A stretch of DNA of 64,000 bases from Enterobacter asburiae (GCA_011754535.1 JAAQVN010000001.1:496001-560000), one strand, 5' to 3'. Counted from the first letter of the stretch, positions 10,708 through 22,200 are shown. Numbers and translations are program-made. The notes: generated from the letters alone by a model not told the origin.

Positions 10708-11532
10708 TTAGCGCCGGGTGACCTGCTTCTGGTAGCGAACGGGAGTAATGCCGTAGCGGCGGGTAAACGCGCGGGTTAAATGCGACTGGTCGCTCAGCCC
10801 GGTTGCGGCGGCGACCTCAGCTGCGGGCATGCCGTGGGTGAGGAACGCTTTGGCGCGCCACAGGCGGATGGCCATCAGCATCTGGTGCGGCGTAACGTGG
10901 AAATGGGCTTTGAACTGGCGCTGGAAATGGTACGGGCTGAGCGAGACAACGTTCGCCAGCTCGTCCAGCGTCAGGGCGTGCATATAGTTGTCGTGCAGAT
11001 ACTCGCGCACGCGTTCGAACCGGTGTGCACCTTCCTGAACTACCGGCGCGTGATGGGCTAACGGCTGAAAGGTCTCAATCAAATCCAGCAATAAGCCTTT
11101 TTGCGCCAGCGGGTCGTCCGTATGCCACAGGCCGTAAATCAGCCTGCCGATTTGCTGCGAGCGCAGCGGGTCATAGCGGGTTACGTCGCTGAACCACCAG
11201 TGGCGCATGCCGGTTACCTCGTCCAGCAGGTCAGGCTCGATGTAAACCATCCGGTAGCGCCAGCCGTCTTCAGTGGCGGATTCCCCGGTATGGATCTCGT
11301 CCGGGTTCATGGTAACAACGGATTTTTCAGGTGCGAGATGCTGGGTGCCGCGATAGCGAAAGCGTTCGGCACCGGTTTCAATCGTGCCGATCCCGAAGGC
11401 TTCATGGGTGTGAGGCTCAAAGGCGTAGTCAGAGATATGCGCGTGATAGAGTTCAAGGCCCGGCAGCTGCGCCAGGTGGCGAAAGCGCGCGCTGTCTCTC
11501 TCATCAATAAATTGTTCCGGTACGCCTTGCAC
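10708..11532 (-). CDS. AraC-family transcriptional regulator
   Basis: A 274-residue regulator with an N-terminal AraC-binding cupin (HAHISDYAFEPHTHEAFGIGTIE region) and two C-terminal helix-turn-helix motifs in about residues 175-272 (LDELANVVSLSPYHFQRQF and VAAATGLSDQSHLTRAF). The open frame begins at an ATG at 11547, but the perfect AGGAGG overlaps its first codons. That Shine-Dalgarno is spaced six bases from a GTG at 11532, so GTG is the likely start. It lies upstream of ytfF in the same orientation and may control it. The effector is unknown. Confidence 0.85.
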   Translation of the reverse strand: MQGVPEQFIDERDSARFRHLAQLPGLELYHAHISDYAFEPHTHEAFGIGTIETGAERFRYRGTQHLAPEKSVVTMNPDEIHTGESATEDGWRYRMVYIEPDLLDEVTGMRHWWFSDVTRYDPLRSQQIGRLIYGLWHTDDPLAQKGLLLDLIETFQPLAHHAPVVQEGAHRFERVREYLHDNYMHALTLDELANVVSLSPYHFQRQFKAHFHVTPHQMLMAIRLWRAKAFLTHGMPAAEVAAATGLSDQSHLTRAFTRRYGITPVRYQKQVTRR

Positions 11533-11613
11533 GGTGAGCCTCCTCATGGGTCATCGTTTCATTATCAGAGATGACCCGAGGGGATGCCACAAAAAATAAC
11601 CAATCCGTAACAA

Positions 11614-12462
11614 TTACAGAATGGCTTTGACGCTCTCCGCCAGCGGCGTGGTTGGACGGCCAATCAGCTTGCTGAGGGTACGGCTGTCGTCAAACAGACC
11701 GCCTTTGGACGCGCCCACATCGGAGTCCGCGAGCATATCTGCCAGCCCGGCAGGCAAGCCGACGCTTTTCAGCGCGGCGGCGAAATCTGCCTCGCTGAGA
11801 TTCTGATAGGTTACCGGCTTTCCGCTCTGCTTGCTGAGCTCCGCCGCCAGCTCGCTCAGCGTCCAGCCGTGGTCGCCTGCCAGTTCGTATACTTTGCCCG
11901 CATGACCCTCTTCAGCGATGACTTTGGCGGCCGCCGCTGCATAGTCTGCACGGGTCGCAGAGGCAATTTTGCCTTCGCCTGCGGCACCGATAAACACGCC
12001 GTGTTCCAGCGCGGGCGGCGCGCTCGCCAGGTAGTTTTCGGTATACCAGCCGTTGCGCAGCAGGGCATGAGGAATGCCGGACGCCGCCAGCGCTTTTTCC
12101 GTCGCGACGTGTTCAACGTGCAGACCCAGTGGTGATTTGTCCGCATGCAGCAGGCTGGTGTAGGCGATAAATTTCACGCCTGCCGTTTTGGCGGCGTTAA
12201 TGACGTTCTGGTGCTGGGTTGCGCGCTGGCCTACTTCGCTGGAAGAGATCAGCAGCAGCTTATCCACACCGCTCAGCGCGGCGGTGAAGGCGGCTTCGTC
12301 GGTGTAATCCGCCTGACGAACCACAATGCCCTGCTGGCTCAACGCTTCAGCTTTCGCCGGGTTACGCACGATAGCCACAATCTGGCTGGCCGGTACGGTA
12401 TTTAACAGCTGCTCGATAACGAGATGGCCAAGCTGGCCAGTAGCGCCGGTAATCGCGATCAT
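11614..12462 (-). CDS. qorB: NADPH:quinone oxidoreductase 2
   Basis: A 282-residue NmrA-type short-chain dehydrogenase-like protein with an N-terminal Rossmann motif GATGQLGHL. E. coli QorB (YtfG) reduces quinones with NADPH. The start at 12462 (MIAITGATG) is set by the family and by GGAGA seven bases upstream. That ribosome binding site is exactly where a Tn7-like transposon has inserted (TCTCC duplication at 12469-12473). The coding sequence and Shine-Dalgarno are intact, but the native promoter and QorR operator are now 23 kb away. Expression therefore depends on whatever reads out of the transposon's left end. Confidence 0.95.
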   Translation of the reverse strand: MIAITGATGQLGHLVIEQLLNTVPASQIVAIVRNPAKAEALSQQGIVVRQADYTDEAAFTAALSGVDKLLLISSSEVGQRATQHQNVINAAKTAGVKFIAYTSLLHADKSPLGLHVEHVATEKALAASGIPHALLRNGWYTENYLASAPPALEHGVFIGAAGEGKIASATRADYAAAAAKVIAEEGHAGKVYELAGDHGWTLSELAAELSKQSGKPVTYQNLSEADFAAALKSVGLPAGLADMLADSDVGASKGGLFDDSRTLSKLIGRPTTPLAESVKAIL

Positions 12463-12468
12463 GATGAA

Positions 12469-12473
12469 TCTCC
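12469..12473. repeat. Left copy of the 5-bp target site duplication
   Basis: TCTCC directly abuts the left transposon end; the same five bases abut the right end at 35364-35368. Tn7-family transposition makes 5-bp duplications. Confidence 0.92.
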
Positions 12474-12533
12474 TGTGTAGGGACAATAAAGTTGTAAATT
12501 TAAAATGAAAAATGACATTAAAGTTGTATCGCT
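12474..12533 (+). repeat. Left transposon end with two TnsB-type sites
   Basis: After the terminal 8 bp, one 20-bp site occupies 12482-12501 (GACAATAAAGTTGTAAATTT) and a second 12514-12533 (GACATTAAAGTTGTATCGCT). Both share the core found three times at the right end and in Tn7, where TnsB binds. Confidence 0.85.
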
Positions 12534-12718
12534 ATACGGATATAGTTCTTATTTTTCATAAGCTTAGTATTAAGATTAATCTAAACTCTCGATTAATAAA
12601 TCAGCTTTACTGTTTGGAGTCTAACCAGCAACTGATGGCTACAGGGTATGAGATACCTTTGCCAACGTGTAGCGTGCATAGCAAACGTTCTAATTCAATC
12701 TTTGATGGACATGCCTCG

Positions 12719-13009
12719 TCACCATTTTTCCCGTCTGGCCGGAGAAGATTCATATTCGTTTTTCACTTCAGTTATTGGGGCGGAGTGTTGTGTTGAAGAT
12801 AAGGTAAGTCCAACCCCTAACACACAAAAAATTCTAAACAAACGCTCGAAACTGGCGCTGGTAGGATTGGATTCAAGTCGGGCATAGGCCTGCTGTGTAA
12901 CCCCTAATCGTTGAGAAATCTCTTTCTGTGTTAGCCCATTTTCTTTGCGAAAAGCAATCAACATTGGACGTAACTGATTAAGGTGTTTTATTGGGTAAGT
13001 CGTATTCAT
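12719..13009 (-). CDS. XRE-family (HipB-like) DNA-binding protein
   Basis: A 96-residue protein with a central helix-turn-helix of the XRE/HipB type (LTQKEISQRLGVTQQAYARLES, about residues 25-46). HipB proteins are antitoxins and autorepressors paired with HipA kinases, but no hipA-like gene follows; only 185 bases separate the stop from the transposon end. It may be an orphan antitoxin or a plain regulator. A perfect 17-bp inverted repeat 48 bases upstream is a likely operator. Confidence 0.8.
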   Translation of the reverse strand: MNTTYPIKHLNQLRPMLIAFRKENGLTQKEISQRLGVTQQAYARLESNPTSASFERLFRIFCVLGVGLTLSSTQHSAPITEVKNEYESSPARREKW

Positions 13010-13056
13010 TTAAGATAACCGCTGCGCTTGCGTCTAATACTTGCATCTGTAAATAC

Positions 13057-13110
13057 ATTTAACAACGTATAGGGTGTTAAAACAAGAATACAGCCTATAC
13101 GTTGTTAAAT
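13057..13110 (-). promoter_or_regulatory. 17-bp perfect inverted repeat upstream of the XRE gene
   Basis: ATTTAACAACGTATAGG (13057-13073) is repeated in perfect inversion at 13094-13110 with a 20-base spacer. Its position just before the XRE gene suggests a pair of operator half sites for autorepression; a large cruciform is the alternative. Confidence 0.65.
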
Positions 13111-13162
13111 GAGTATAAGATCTGATTATGGCGTATTGCAAATAAAGAGGCGACCGAACTGA

Positions 13163-13375
13163 ACGTGGAAACGTTTTACCTTCTCTGTTACGGATCTGCT
13201 GGTGGATAGAGGGGCTTTTGAGTTTGCCGATATCCTCATATCTTACAACGACCGGGCTGCAAAATTTATGCAGGTGTCCCTGTATAGTCATGGCATGAAG
13301 GATGCGCGGAGGCGAGCTTTCAAAGTCATCTACGCAGATTCAAAGTTTGAACCAGCAGCATCTTCATATTTTTAG
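13163..13375 (+). pseudogene. Possible gene remnant of unknown family
   Basis: Seventy codons stay open from a point after an in-frame stop at 13160 to TAG at 13373-13375. There is no ATG until codon 38. The translation has ordinary protein composition (for example LVDRGAFEFADILISYNDRAA), unlike a random frame, and could be the 3' end of a lost gene. I do not recognise it. Confidence 0.25.
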
Positions 13376-13864
13376 GCCAATAAAAACATATGTCATGTGA
13401 CACAATTGACTGCGCGCAACCCTACATCTGTCACCCGCATCATTTCCCCTTCCGTCATCATTTGTAGACTGATAATAAGCAGCCATATACCAACGGTATT
13501 AAATTATAGGATGTTTGTTTCGCGGTGATCCAATTTTTTGCTTATTTACGAATTACCGGAAGTGTACTACGGTGAGGAAATAAGCAAAGAGGCAATATTT
13601 ACCCCTGCGAGTCGGGTCACGGCAGTGAGGTACAACACAACATATAAACAAAATTGCAGATGGTGGTACACCACATCCTGCGTTTTCTTGCCGCAGCGCG
13701 GCGGTGGGGGGATTAGAAGATCCGGCACCAGGGGTTTTCGGATCTTCGCGGAGGAAGAACGGTATTTGTGCTACTGAAGCATTTAAATATGCACATTATG
13801 AACAAATTGTCACTAATGCATTGCCAGCAACAATAATAATAAAATGATGCTTACCTGGCAGCAA

Positions 13865-14365
13865 TCACCGACGGGGAATGTTTTTGCACAACAACAGCGG
13901 AATGCCGTTCTGCCGGATCAGATAACTCCCGTCGCTCTGCTCCCGGAACTGGTAGATATAATCCACATTTTCAGTGTTTACGGAAAAAGGCAGCAGGTGA
14001 CTGAATGTTTCATGGATATCCTTTGACTGGAATGAGGTTTTATTGCCGGTAAAACGAACATGATAGTCTTCACCTGTTACCTCATACGTAATACCGGAGA
14101 CCAGCTTGACCGGTGTCTGTTCACCTGCAGGTGAGGTATAGTCTCCGCTAATCTGAATGCTGCCTTTTTCCCGGTACAGATAGAGCATCACTTTAGCATT
14201 GAGCCGGTTCTTATTAACCTGGCTGTCAAACGCCGCCATACAGTGGATTACTCTCCCTTCAGAACTCTTTTTTAACTTCAGCAGATGATAAACGGAATAA
14301 CACAATACCAGCAGGCTGAGAGTGCACACTGTTATTCTGATAACCGTAGATAGCCTGAACTGCAT
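13865..14365 (-). CDS. FidL-like inner-membrane protein
   Basis: A 166-residue protein with one N-terminal membrane helix (ITVCTLSLLVLCYSVYHLL) and a periplasmic region. In overall form it resembles FidL, encoded next to the regulator MarT and adhesin MisL on Salmonella pathogenicity island 3. Its function is not known; members of this group follow ToxR-like regulators. The start overlaps the upstream regulator gene by 34 bases, so the two are translated as one operon. Confidence 0.7.
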   Translation of the reverse strand: MQFRLSTVIRITVCTLSLLVLCYSVYHLLKLKKSSEGRVIHCMAAFDSQVNKNRLNAKVMLYLYREKGSIQISGDYTSPAGEQTPVKLVSGITYEVTGEDYHVRFTGNKTSFQSKDIHETFSHLLPFSVNTENVDYIYQFREQSDGSYLIRQNGIPLLLCKNIPRR

Positions 14366-15132
14366 ATTCTTTCAGCCTCATTTTTCCCGTTACATGAAAG
14401 ATAAAACACGCTGTGTTGATTACGGTACGGCGTAATATATCGTTGTGGTACTTGGCTACAATTAGCCGTGATACCCGGCCATATTCTCAGAAGTTGTTCA
14501 ATTTTTATAGCGGACAAAGTTTGCCGTTTATTAAGGTAAACCTGACACCCTTTTTGCGCGCCTGCATAATTATATTCAGCTGTGAAATCATCGTAGGGGG
14601 CCGTACCATATCTTAAGGATGCTACACTAAACGTCACTAATGCAAGGAGAATGAAGACTGCCGTAACCGGGATGGTCAGACGGGACAGCAGAGTTGGAAC
14701 AATCTCCCTCGACATTAAAGTTTTACTGCCGTCACTGTTTGATTCAGGAATTTTTTTATCCAGAGCCGAAACGGCACTGTCAGTAGAGACCCTGACTGTT
14801 ACCGTCATGGTTTCATTAAACCGGAACCCCTGTCTGGGTACGGTAATGATAAAATCGTCATCACTTTCAGCTATCTTGCGGAAGGCCTTACGGGCCAGGA
14901 GTATATTCTGGTACAGGGTATTAGGTGCGACGTCCTTATACGCCTCACCCCAGCCAGCCTTATACAGTTCAGCCTGGCGGACAATATTTCCCTCCGCATC
15001 CAGCAGCGCCTCAAGGCAACGGGCGCAGGGCTCGTTCAGTATTTTCGAGAGATCTGGATGAACCAGACTGGCCAGTTCATTTTGCCCGCTGTGAAAGACT
15101 ACCCTGCCGTCGATCAAATACGTTTTCTTCAT
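14332..15132 (-). CDS. MarT/ToxR-like membrane transcriptional regulator
   Basis: An N-terminal winged-helix domain of the OmpR/ToxR type (about residues 30-105, ending with the wing VPRQGFRFNE) is followed by a linker, one membrane helix (LTIPVTAVFILLALVTFSV) and a periplasmic part of about 95 residues with three or more cysteines. This is the layout of ToxR, CadC and Salmonella MarT, which activates misL from the membrane. The open frame extends to 15318. I prefer the ATG at 15132 (MKKTYLIDG), about 266 residues; an ATG at 15183 is also possible. It overlaps the FidL-like gene and is divergent from the adhesin side, which it probably controls. Confidence 0.75.
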   Translation of the reverse strand: MKKTYLIDGRVVFHSGQNELASLVHPDLSKILNEPCARCLEALLDAEGNIVRQAELYKAGWGEAYKDVAPNTLYQNILLARKAFRKIAESDDDFIITVPRQGFRFNETMTVTVRVSTDSAVSALDKKIPESNSDGSKTLMSREIVPTLLSRLTIPVTAVFILLALVTFSVASLRYGTAPYDDFTAEYNYAGAQKGCQVYLNKRQTLSAIKIEQLLRIWPGITANCSQVPQRYITPYRNQHSVFYLSCNGKNEAERICSSGYLRLSE

Positions 15133-15703
15133 GACTCCCTGCCTGCTGACTGCCTGCCCAAATCTTAGCTTTCCCCGATTCATGGTGCCAGAAATTATTT
15201 CATAACTCTTAAGTGGCTTCAAAAGGGATGGGTAATTTATGTGTAAATTCAGTCGCTTATTTGTTTGTGATCTTAAGTGAAATCTTAACTGTCTTAATTG
15301 AAGTGATGATCCCTTCACCCGTACCGGGCAGATGTTAATATCCGGTCAGACAGAAAAACCCTGGTCACTGCCGGAAAACCCGCTTTACAAGAAGGGAAGG
15401 ACATGAACCTTAAGTAGTAAACACTTTAAAAAAGAAATAATAAGCATAAAAAACTTCATTAAAAAGCAAAGGTTTTTTATTAATTTCATCAATCAAAATA
15501 TTAATAATTCAGGATAAGTATCTGATTATTGTTTATTCTATGGTGTTATTATCTGGTTTTTATTTTTTTATTGGTTTTTTGTTTTTATCAAATTGATTGG
15601 TTTGATATTAGGTTTCGTCTGAAACTATTATGCTGACATGATTCCAACAGTTCGCTGACAGTTATTGCAGAAATGCAGAGCCGGAATATGGAGATATTTA
15701 TTC
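15133..15703. other. AT-rich divergent control region of the adhesin island
   Basis: About 570 bases with no gene separate the MarT-like gene from the second winged-helix gene. The segment 15410-15620 is very AT-rich with long A and T runs, typical of H-NS-silenced promoter DNA in horizontally acquired islands. Promoters for both directions should lie here. Confidence 0.5.
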
Positions 15704-16147
15704 GTGAGAAAATTTGGTTATATTCTGGGAGATGATCGTAATGGTGTGATGGTTCTGCGGGAAAACCGGGTGCTTATCCCCCTTAATAGTCAGAAATTAA
15801 ATCAGAAACATATTTATCTGAGACAGACCATGTTCCGATTACTGGAGTTTCTGCTTGAGAGAGGAAGGTCCGGCCTTCTGCGTGATGAAATCATCATGAG
15901 AGCCGTGTGGGAGGCATATGGGCTGAAATCCTCAGGGCCACGCTTATGGCAGGTCATGAACGAATTAAAGAAAAGGCTCGTCGGTCTTGGTGTCGATGAG
16001 GATTTTATTATGCGTGTGGAAGGGCGGGGCTATATGGTGAATACCGCAGGTTATGAACCTGTTTACATCCGTGCCTCATATGATCGCTTGAGTCGGTTTA
16101 TATTTTCCCGTCAACAGGCTACCGATATGGTCAAGTCAGTAAAATAA
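15704..16147 (+). CDS. Soluble winged-helix regulator
   Basis: About 147 residues, almost all a Trans_reg_C winged-helix domain. The family layout is recognisable: a short beta sheet (GYILGDDRNGVMVL), the recognition region LRQTMFRLLEFLLERGRSGLL, and the C-terminal wing VEGRGYMVN. No membrane helix is present, unlike the MarT-like protein. The frame runs back to a TTG at 15665; the GTG at 15704 with GGAGA nine bases upstream is the better start. It stands 65 bases before the giant adhesin gene and probably regulates it. Confidence 0.7.
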   Translation: MRKFGYILGDDRNGVMVLRENRVLIPLNSQKLNQKHIYLRQTMFRLLEFLLERGRSGLLRDEIIMRAVWEAYGLKSSGPRLWQVMNELKKRLVGLGVDEDFIMRVEGRGYMVNTAGYEPVYIRASYDRLSRFIFSRQQATDMVKSVK

Positions 16148-16212
16148 CTGTAGACCTGTAGTTTTAACTACTTTACGTAAAACTAATTACGCCCAGGGCG
16201 TAAGGATCTTAT

Positions 16213-19200
16213 ATGAACGCAATTTATAAAGTGATATTTAACAGAGCGACGGGACAGCCTGTCGTTGTTTCAGAACTGGGTAAAGGTAAAATCAAAAGTT
16301 CCACTAGTAAGTCTATTAAGACGGCTGTTATGTTAATGGCTGCGGCAATTTCCATGCCGTCCTTTGCAACCAATTGCGATCCCACTACTCTTATTTGTAA
16401 ACTTAATAGTTCTTGGTCTGTAATCAATAATTATCAAAAAGGAACTGCATTCATTTCTGACGGTAATAGCTGGGCGGTCAGTGGTGTGGACTTATGGTCT
16501 GGCGCCGGGAAAAGTTATAATTTATATAACAATTTAGATGAAGTAATTAATGCTGGTTATTCAGTGACCTCTTCTGGTGCAATCATTCAACCGGGTGGTT
16601 TAATTACAACGAATTTTAGCTTGAGCACTCCAGGTCAAAAATCTGTAAGTGTGTTTGACCCAATAACACAAGCATATACTTCCATCAAAGTTTATGATTC
16701 AAACTCTTTTTCTGAAAAAAATTCTTACGATTTTGGAGTAGCCACTCCATTTATGGTTCCGAATGTAAACGTGTATGTGGATACTAGATTAGTTGATGTT
16801 AGTAATGGCCATGCAGAAATATCATTGAATAACGATACGTATGCTATTGGTGAATTGAGGAACAGCCATCTAATTAATATCGATGGTCAGAACAATACAG
16901 CATCCGCAACTTTGACTTCTAAAAATAAATTCTTGATGAATCAAGCATTAGAATGGTTGCAAGAAGGAAGTTCGACGGCATTTACTGCAAAGATTAATTC
17001 TTATAAAGGAAATGTTCAGGCTTTCGATGGTAGCAATCATACTGTCAATAATTTGGGCGATTTTAAGAAATATAATGATTGGTTAGTTAAACAAGTTCAG
17101 TTAGGTAATTTAGAATATAAAGATTATGATTCTGAACTAAAAAATGCTTACAATGAAAAAGAAGAGAATTATATTTATTCGATATATCCTAATGGAAGCT
17201 CTTATAATGCATATGGTGACGCGGAGGGTTCGATTATTCATGCCTCGGGAGCTAATGCTTTAGCAAAGATCTCCAGTACCGGTGAGCTCTTTGTTAGTAG
17301 TGGTTCAGCAAATACCATGAAAGTTTTTCAGGCAGAAAATAACGCAACGATTATTAATGATGGCATAGTAATAGGTTCTGGCAGGTTGGTTGACATAACT
17401 TCTGGTGCTTCATTTATTAATAATGGGACTTTGTCTCTGGGTGGGACTAGTGGAACAAAAGTAATTGCCAGAGGGCTTTCAGCATTTCCTGTTTATGTAA
17501 CTGATGCAGGCAGTTCATTTATAAATCATGGTGATTATAATATCGACGCTCGTGCTCTGTACGAAAATAAATCTAGTAACGCTACTACCAATGGCGTTAC
17601 TTTGCTTAATGGGGCTCAAGCTATAAATTATGGAAATATTAATAGTGGTTATTGGGGGAATACAACTCTGCCGGATGAACAGTCCGGTAGTATTCGCTCA
17701 ATTTTAGTCAGAGATGACTCGACATTTTTAAATGATACTAACGGCCATATTCAATTGGGCACAGGAGAGGATGGCCTCACTCACGATTATCTGGGGTCCG
17801 GCAGTATAGCTGTAGAGGTTAGGGATAAAGGCAAAGCAATAAATGCAGGAACTATTACGCTCCGTTCTACCGCTGATGGGGTTATTGGGCTTTATGCTAC
17901 GGGTAATGCTATTACACTTATTAACAGTGGTCTCATTGAAGTGAATTCCGATGGTAATGGTGGAAAATATATTCCTGCTCAAAGTGTTGGCCTTTATTCT
18001 GAGGGGCGGGCGGGCGGTGTTATAGATAATACGGGAACTATTGTTCTGAACGGCGCAAACAATGTCGGCGTAAAGGCTAAGGGGGGAGCGCAAGCTTCTT
18101 CTTCTGGGCTTATCACAGTAAATGCAGCGAGTGGCCAGAATACTCTTAATAACTATGGTGCATGGGTTGAGGGGGTGGGGTCAGTAGTAAATATCGCAGG
18201 TAAAGTTAACTTGAACGGTGATGGTGCCATCGGCGTGCACGCCCGCGACAGTGGTACTATTAACCTGACGAATAATGCCGTCATTACTTTTGTCTCCGGC
18301 AAAAAGCAGATTGGCTATTTTGTTTACGGCGCAGGCGCACAAATCATCAACAGCAGCAGCAGCGTGCAGGATGTGACATCGGATAACTCAGTCTTAATGC
18401 GCCTTGACGGTGGGGCCACTTTTACCGGCAGCGCTACCCAAGGATCCCGGATGGTTGCTTCTGGTCAGGATTCGGTGATTCTAACGGCGACGGGCAAAGG
18501 CACTTCGGTAAGTACCGGTACCTTGGCTCTGGACATTGCCGGGAAGGGGGCGACTGGTGTGCTGGTCGAAGGTGGCGCAACGGGTGTAATTGATGCAGGC
18601 ACAAACTTGCTGCTGAATAATGCCAGCGCCATTGCGGCTATCGCCGACGGAGATGGACACGATATTAGCGGTAAATTTACCAGTAACGAAACCAGTACAA
18701 GACTGAACTCTTCAGCGAACCTGTCCTCAACAAAAGATCAGGTCATCGGCTATATTGCCCGTAACGGGGCCACCCTTGAAAATTCCGGGAATATTCATTT
18801 TTCTGGAAAAAATACAATAGGACTGGAGGTCCGCGATGGTTCCACAGGGACCAACAGCGGCAGCATCACCGTCCAGAATGGTGGGAAAGGTCTGGTTGCC
18901 AGTTCAATCAACCAAAGCACGACAATTAATAATACAGGGGACCTTACACTTAAAGGCGGGAATGATGCTGAACGTACCACGGGAATCCAGGCCTCCGGCA
19001 ACGCTGTTACTGTCAACATGACCGCTGGTACCATCAGGCTCGAAGGCCAGGGGGCTATCGGCGTGGAAGTGACTGATGGTGCCTCTGTGAACCTAGCGGG
19101 TACCGCGTTGCCTGTGTTTGCGGACTCGGCTACCGGCGTCAGCAATCAGATCGCATTCCTGATTTCAGGTGCAGGTTCCACGCTTAATGCCCAGACGACG

Positions 19201-22200
19201 GCCGTGATGGATGCTAATGGAAAGGGTTCCACACTGTTCAGAATCGAGGATGGCGCTTCCCAACAGGGGGTACTGTCTTACAACGTGTCCGGTGAAGATG
19301 GTCGTGGGATCTGGGCCACAGGCGCAGGCACGCTGGTGAACACCGCTGCAGGCAGTCATCTGTCCATTCAGGGGACCGGTGCAAAGGGGATATATGCTGC
19401 AGGTGGTGCCAGCGCAACGTTGTCACAGGGCGTGACTGCGGATCTCACCGGCTCCGGGGCTGTAGTCGGTGTTGTTGACGGAAATGAGTACGACCTTGCT
19501 GGTAGTGTAACCAAAAGCAATACCGGCACGACGCTCACGAACGAGGCCGATATTACCTCCGGGCTCGCCGGTGCTACGGCATTTATCTCGCAGAACCAGG
19601 GCATGCTGGTTAACAAGGGGAATATCGATCTGACCACCGGCACCGGCAATACCGGAATAAAGGTCATCAGCGGACAGTTCGATAATCAGGCCAGTGATAT
19701 TACCGTCAGCGGCGTCGCTGTGGACGTCGAAGGGGCAAACTCGAGCGTACTCAGCACCGGGGGGCGCATTATCGCCACTGATGGTGAGGCTGCTATCCGC
19801 CTGAGTCAGGGAGCCTCCCTGGACTTAGTGGGTAGCGGAATGGGCGTGGTTGAAGGCCGGGGCACGGCGCACGGCGTGTTGCTCGATACCGGTGCCGCAG
19901 GCCTTATCGTCAACGGCGCGCGAATTGATGTAAACGCTGTGGGTGCTAGCGGAAACGGAATTGAAAACCGGGCAGAGATTGCCGGTATTCAGCTGAACAA
20001 CACCACTATCAATGTGCAGGACGGTAAAGGCGTCCGGACATCAGCCACGCTGGCTCAACAGAACAGCGGCACGATTAACGTGGCAGGAAACGGGACGGGA
20101 CTCGCTTTCATGGCTGCGGACGGCGGCATGACCAGTAACAACCTGGATTTATCCAGCTCTTCTGGCCTGACCGTTAATCTCCTTGGCAAAGGCGGGGCCG
20201 GTATTCTGGCCAACACGGCAGACGGTGCAATGGTGAAAACTGCGGTCAACGTGAATGTGACAGGGGCCGACGGCGGTTCCGCACTGGTGGTGAATAATCA
20301 CGCGAACCGGGTTGAACAAACTGGTGTTCTGCGCTCTGCGTCAACCACTTCGGCGGTAGTCGATGCCACGAAGGTCGGCACATTTATCAATACCGGTGCC
20401 ATCATCGCGGCCACAGACACCTCGCTGGCTATGGCCTTTGATGACGGTGTCGATACCGTCATGCGCAATGGATACGGAGGCGTTATCCAGGGGGTTATTG
20501 CACTCAATAACGGCAATAACAGCCTCTACCTCGATGACGCCAGTACGCTGACCGGTACCGCCACTCTGGGGAACGGAAACAACCGCGTCACCCTGACCGA
20601 TACGGCCCGTGCGGACAGCGTGATTGCCGGTAGCGGTGACAACACCTTTACGGTGAAAGGCAAAGGAGCCGTCTTTAATCTCCTCGACGGGGGCACAGGC
20701 AGCAACGACGACCTGGTGTTCGATGCCGCTGTGTACCGTCTGGCCAGTGCGTCAACGCTTCAGAATTTTGAGCGTGTGGCCCTCAAAAATAACTCGCTCC
20801 TGACCCTCGGGGAAGCGCTGGTGCTGACCGACGGGGGGATCGGGGCCGGTGCTGTCGACATCGAACGTGGCAGCGAGCTGGCGGTGAAGCCTTCTGTCAC
20901 GGGAGATTTCACTTTTGACCCGACGCTTACCGGTCAGGGCCTGGTATCGGTCAGCCTCGATTCTTCGCAGTCGGATTTTGCTTTCACCGGCAATACAGGA
21001 AGTGATTTCGCGGGCACCCTGAAACTGGGCACCAGTCATTTCCAGCTGGAAGGCGATAACACGTCTTCACTGACGCAGGCCTCCCTGGTCACCGGGAGTG
21101 AAAGTGTGGTCACGGTCGGTACGGGCGAGCAGCAGCTCGGCGGCCTGTCCTTTGACGGGGGTACCGTTCAGTTCGGAGCTGTTATGCCAGGCGATATCAT
21201 TGCGGACAATCATATCACCACCTCTGCCGTTGGCACGCTCGATATCGGTGGCAAGGGTACGGTTCAGGTCACACTGGGTGGCGGGGTGATTAACCATGTT
21301 CCTGCCAGCCTCAGTAAAAAATCGCTGATGGAGCAGGATGATGCCACCACGCTGGTCCAGCTTGCCGGTGCAGAAGGGGCGGTCAAAGGAACGGGTGGTC
21401 AGCTTAATCTGGTAGATGAAGACGGCAACCTGATCAGCGATGTGCAGCACCTGGACATCGTTCAGGACGGCAACACCGTCGCGAAAGGGACCTGGGATTA
21501 CCAGATGGTAAGCAGCTCCGACGGTATCACCAGCGACGGGCTGTATATCGCCTACGGTCTGAAAGAAGTCGAGCTGATGGGGACGGGCGACAACGCCCTG
21601 ACGCTTGCGGTTGGGCCTGATGCTCAGGGGCTGCAGACCGATCTGCGCGTGAAGGTGACCGGCAATGGCGATCTGTCGGTTGATACCGGCAGCGGACAAA
21701 CTGTGAGCCTGTCGAATGGCGGTAATGATTACACAGGTGCTACCAGTGTAATCAGTGGAACGCTGCGTCTTGATGCCGACAACACTCTGGGGCTGACTTC
21801 AGTCGTGAATGTCGCGGCTGGCTCTGTGCTGGATATAAACGGTTCACGCCAGACATCGGGTGCGCTCAATACTGAGATTGGCAGTCAGGTCATGCTTGAC
21901 GCAGGCAGTCATTTGACGCTCACCCACGCACAGCGTGAGGCTGGCATTAATGATGCCGGGTCCATCGCCGGTGACACCCTTATTGGGGCGGGTGAGCTGG
22001 AGGTGCTGTCCGGTGAACTTCACGTCGATGGTGCTAATACCGACTATACCGGGAATGTTGCCCTGAACGGAGGCGCAAAAACCATGCTTAACGATGTGGC
22101 GGGCCTGGGTAACAGCGGAACGGTCACGATGACGTCAGCTAACGACATCCTGACGCTGAACGACGGTGTCTCTGGTGCGCTGGCGAAAACGCTGGCAGGA

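Larger units (their letters stand above)
13010..13864. other. Cargo stretch without a convincing gene
   Basis: Only short frames occur, none with family resemblance or a good start. Visible are the 17-bp palindrome at 13057-13110, a decayed-looking reading frame at 13163-13375, and an inverted repeat GAAGATCCG/CGGATCTTC at 13716-13747. The region looks like a remnant of older cargo. Confidence 0.5.

Noticed and set aside
13034..13291. 85-codon leftward frame upstream of the XRE gene
   Set aside because: It crosses the 17-bp palindrome and overlaps, in antisense, a more protein-like remnant; no family seen.
13538..13777. 79-codon rightward frame in the left cargo
   Set aside because: Composition is not protein-like at its end (RGGGGIRRSGTRG) and it runs through an inverted repeat.
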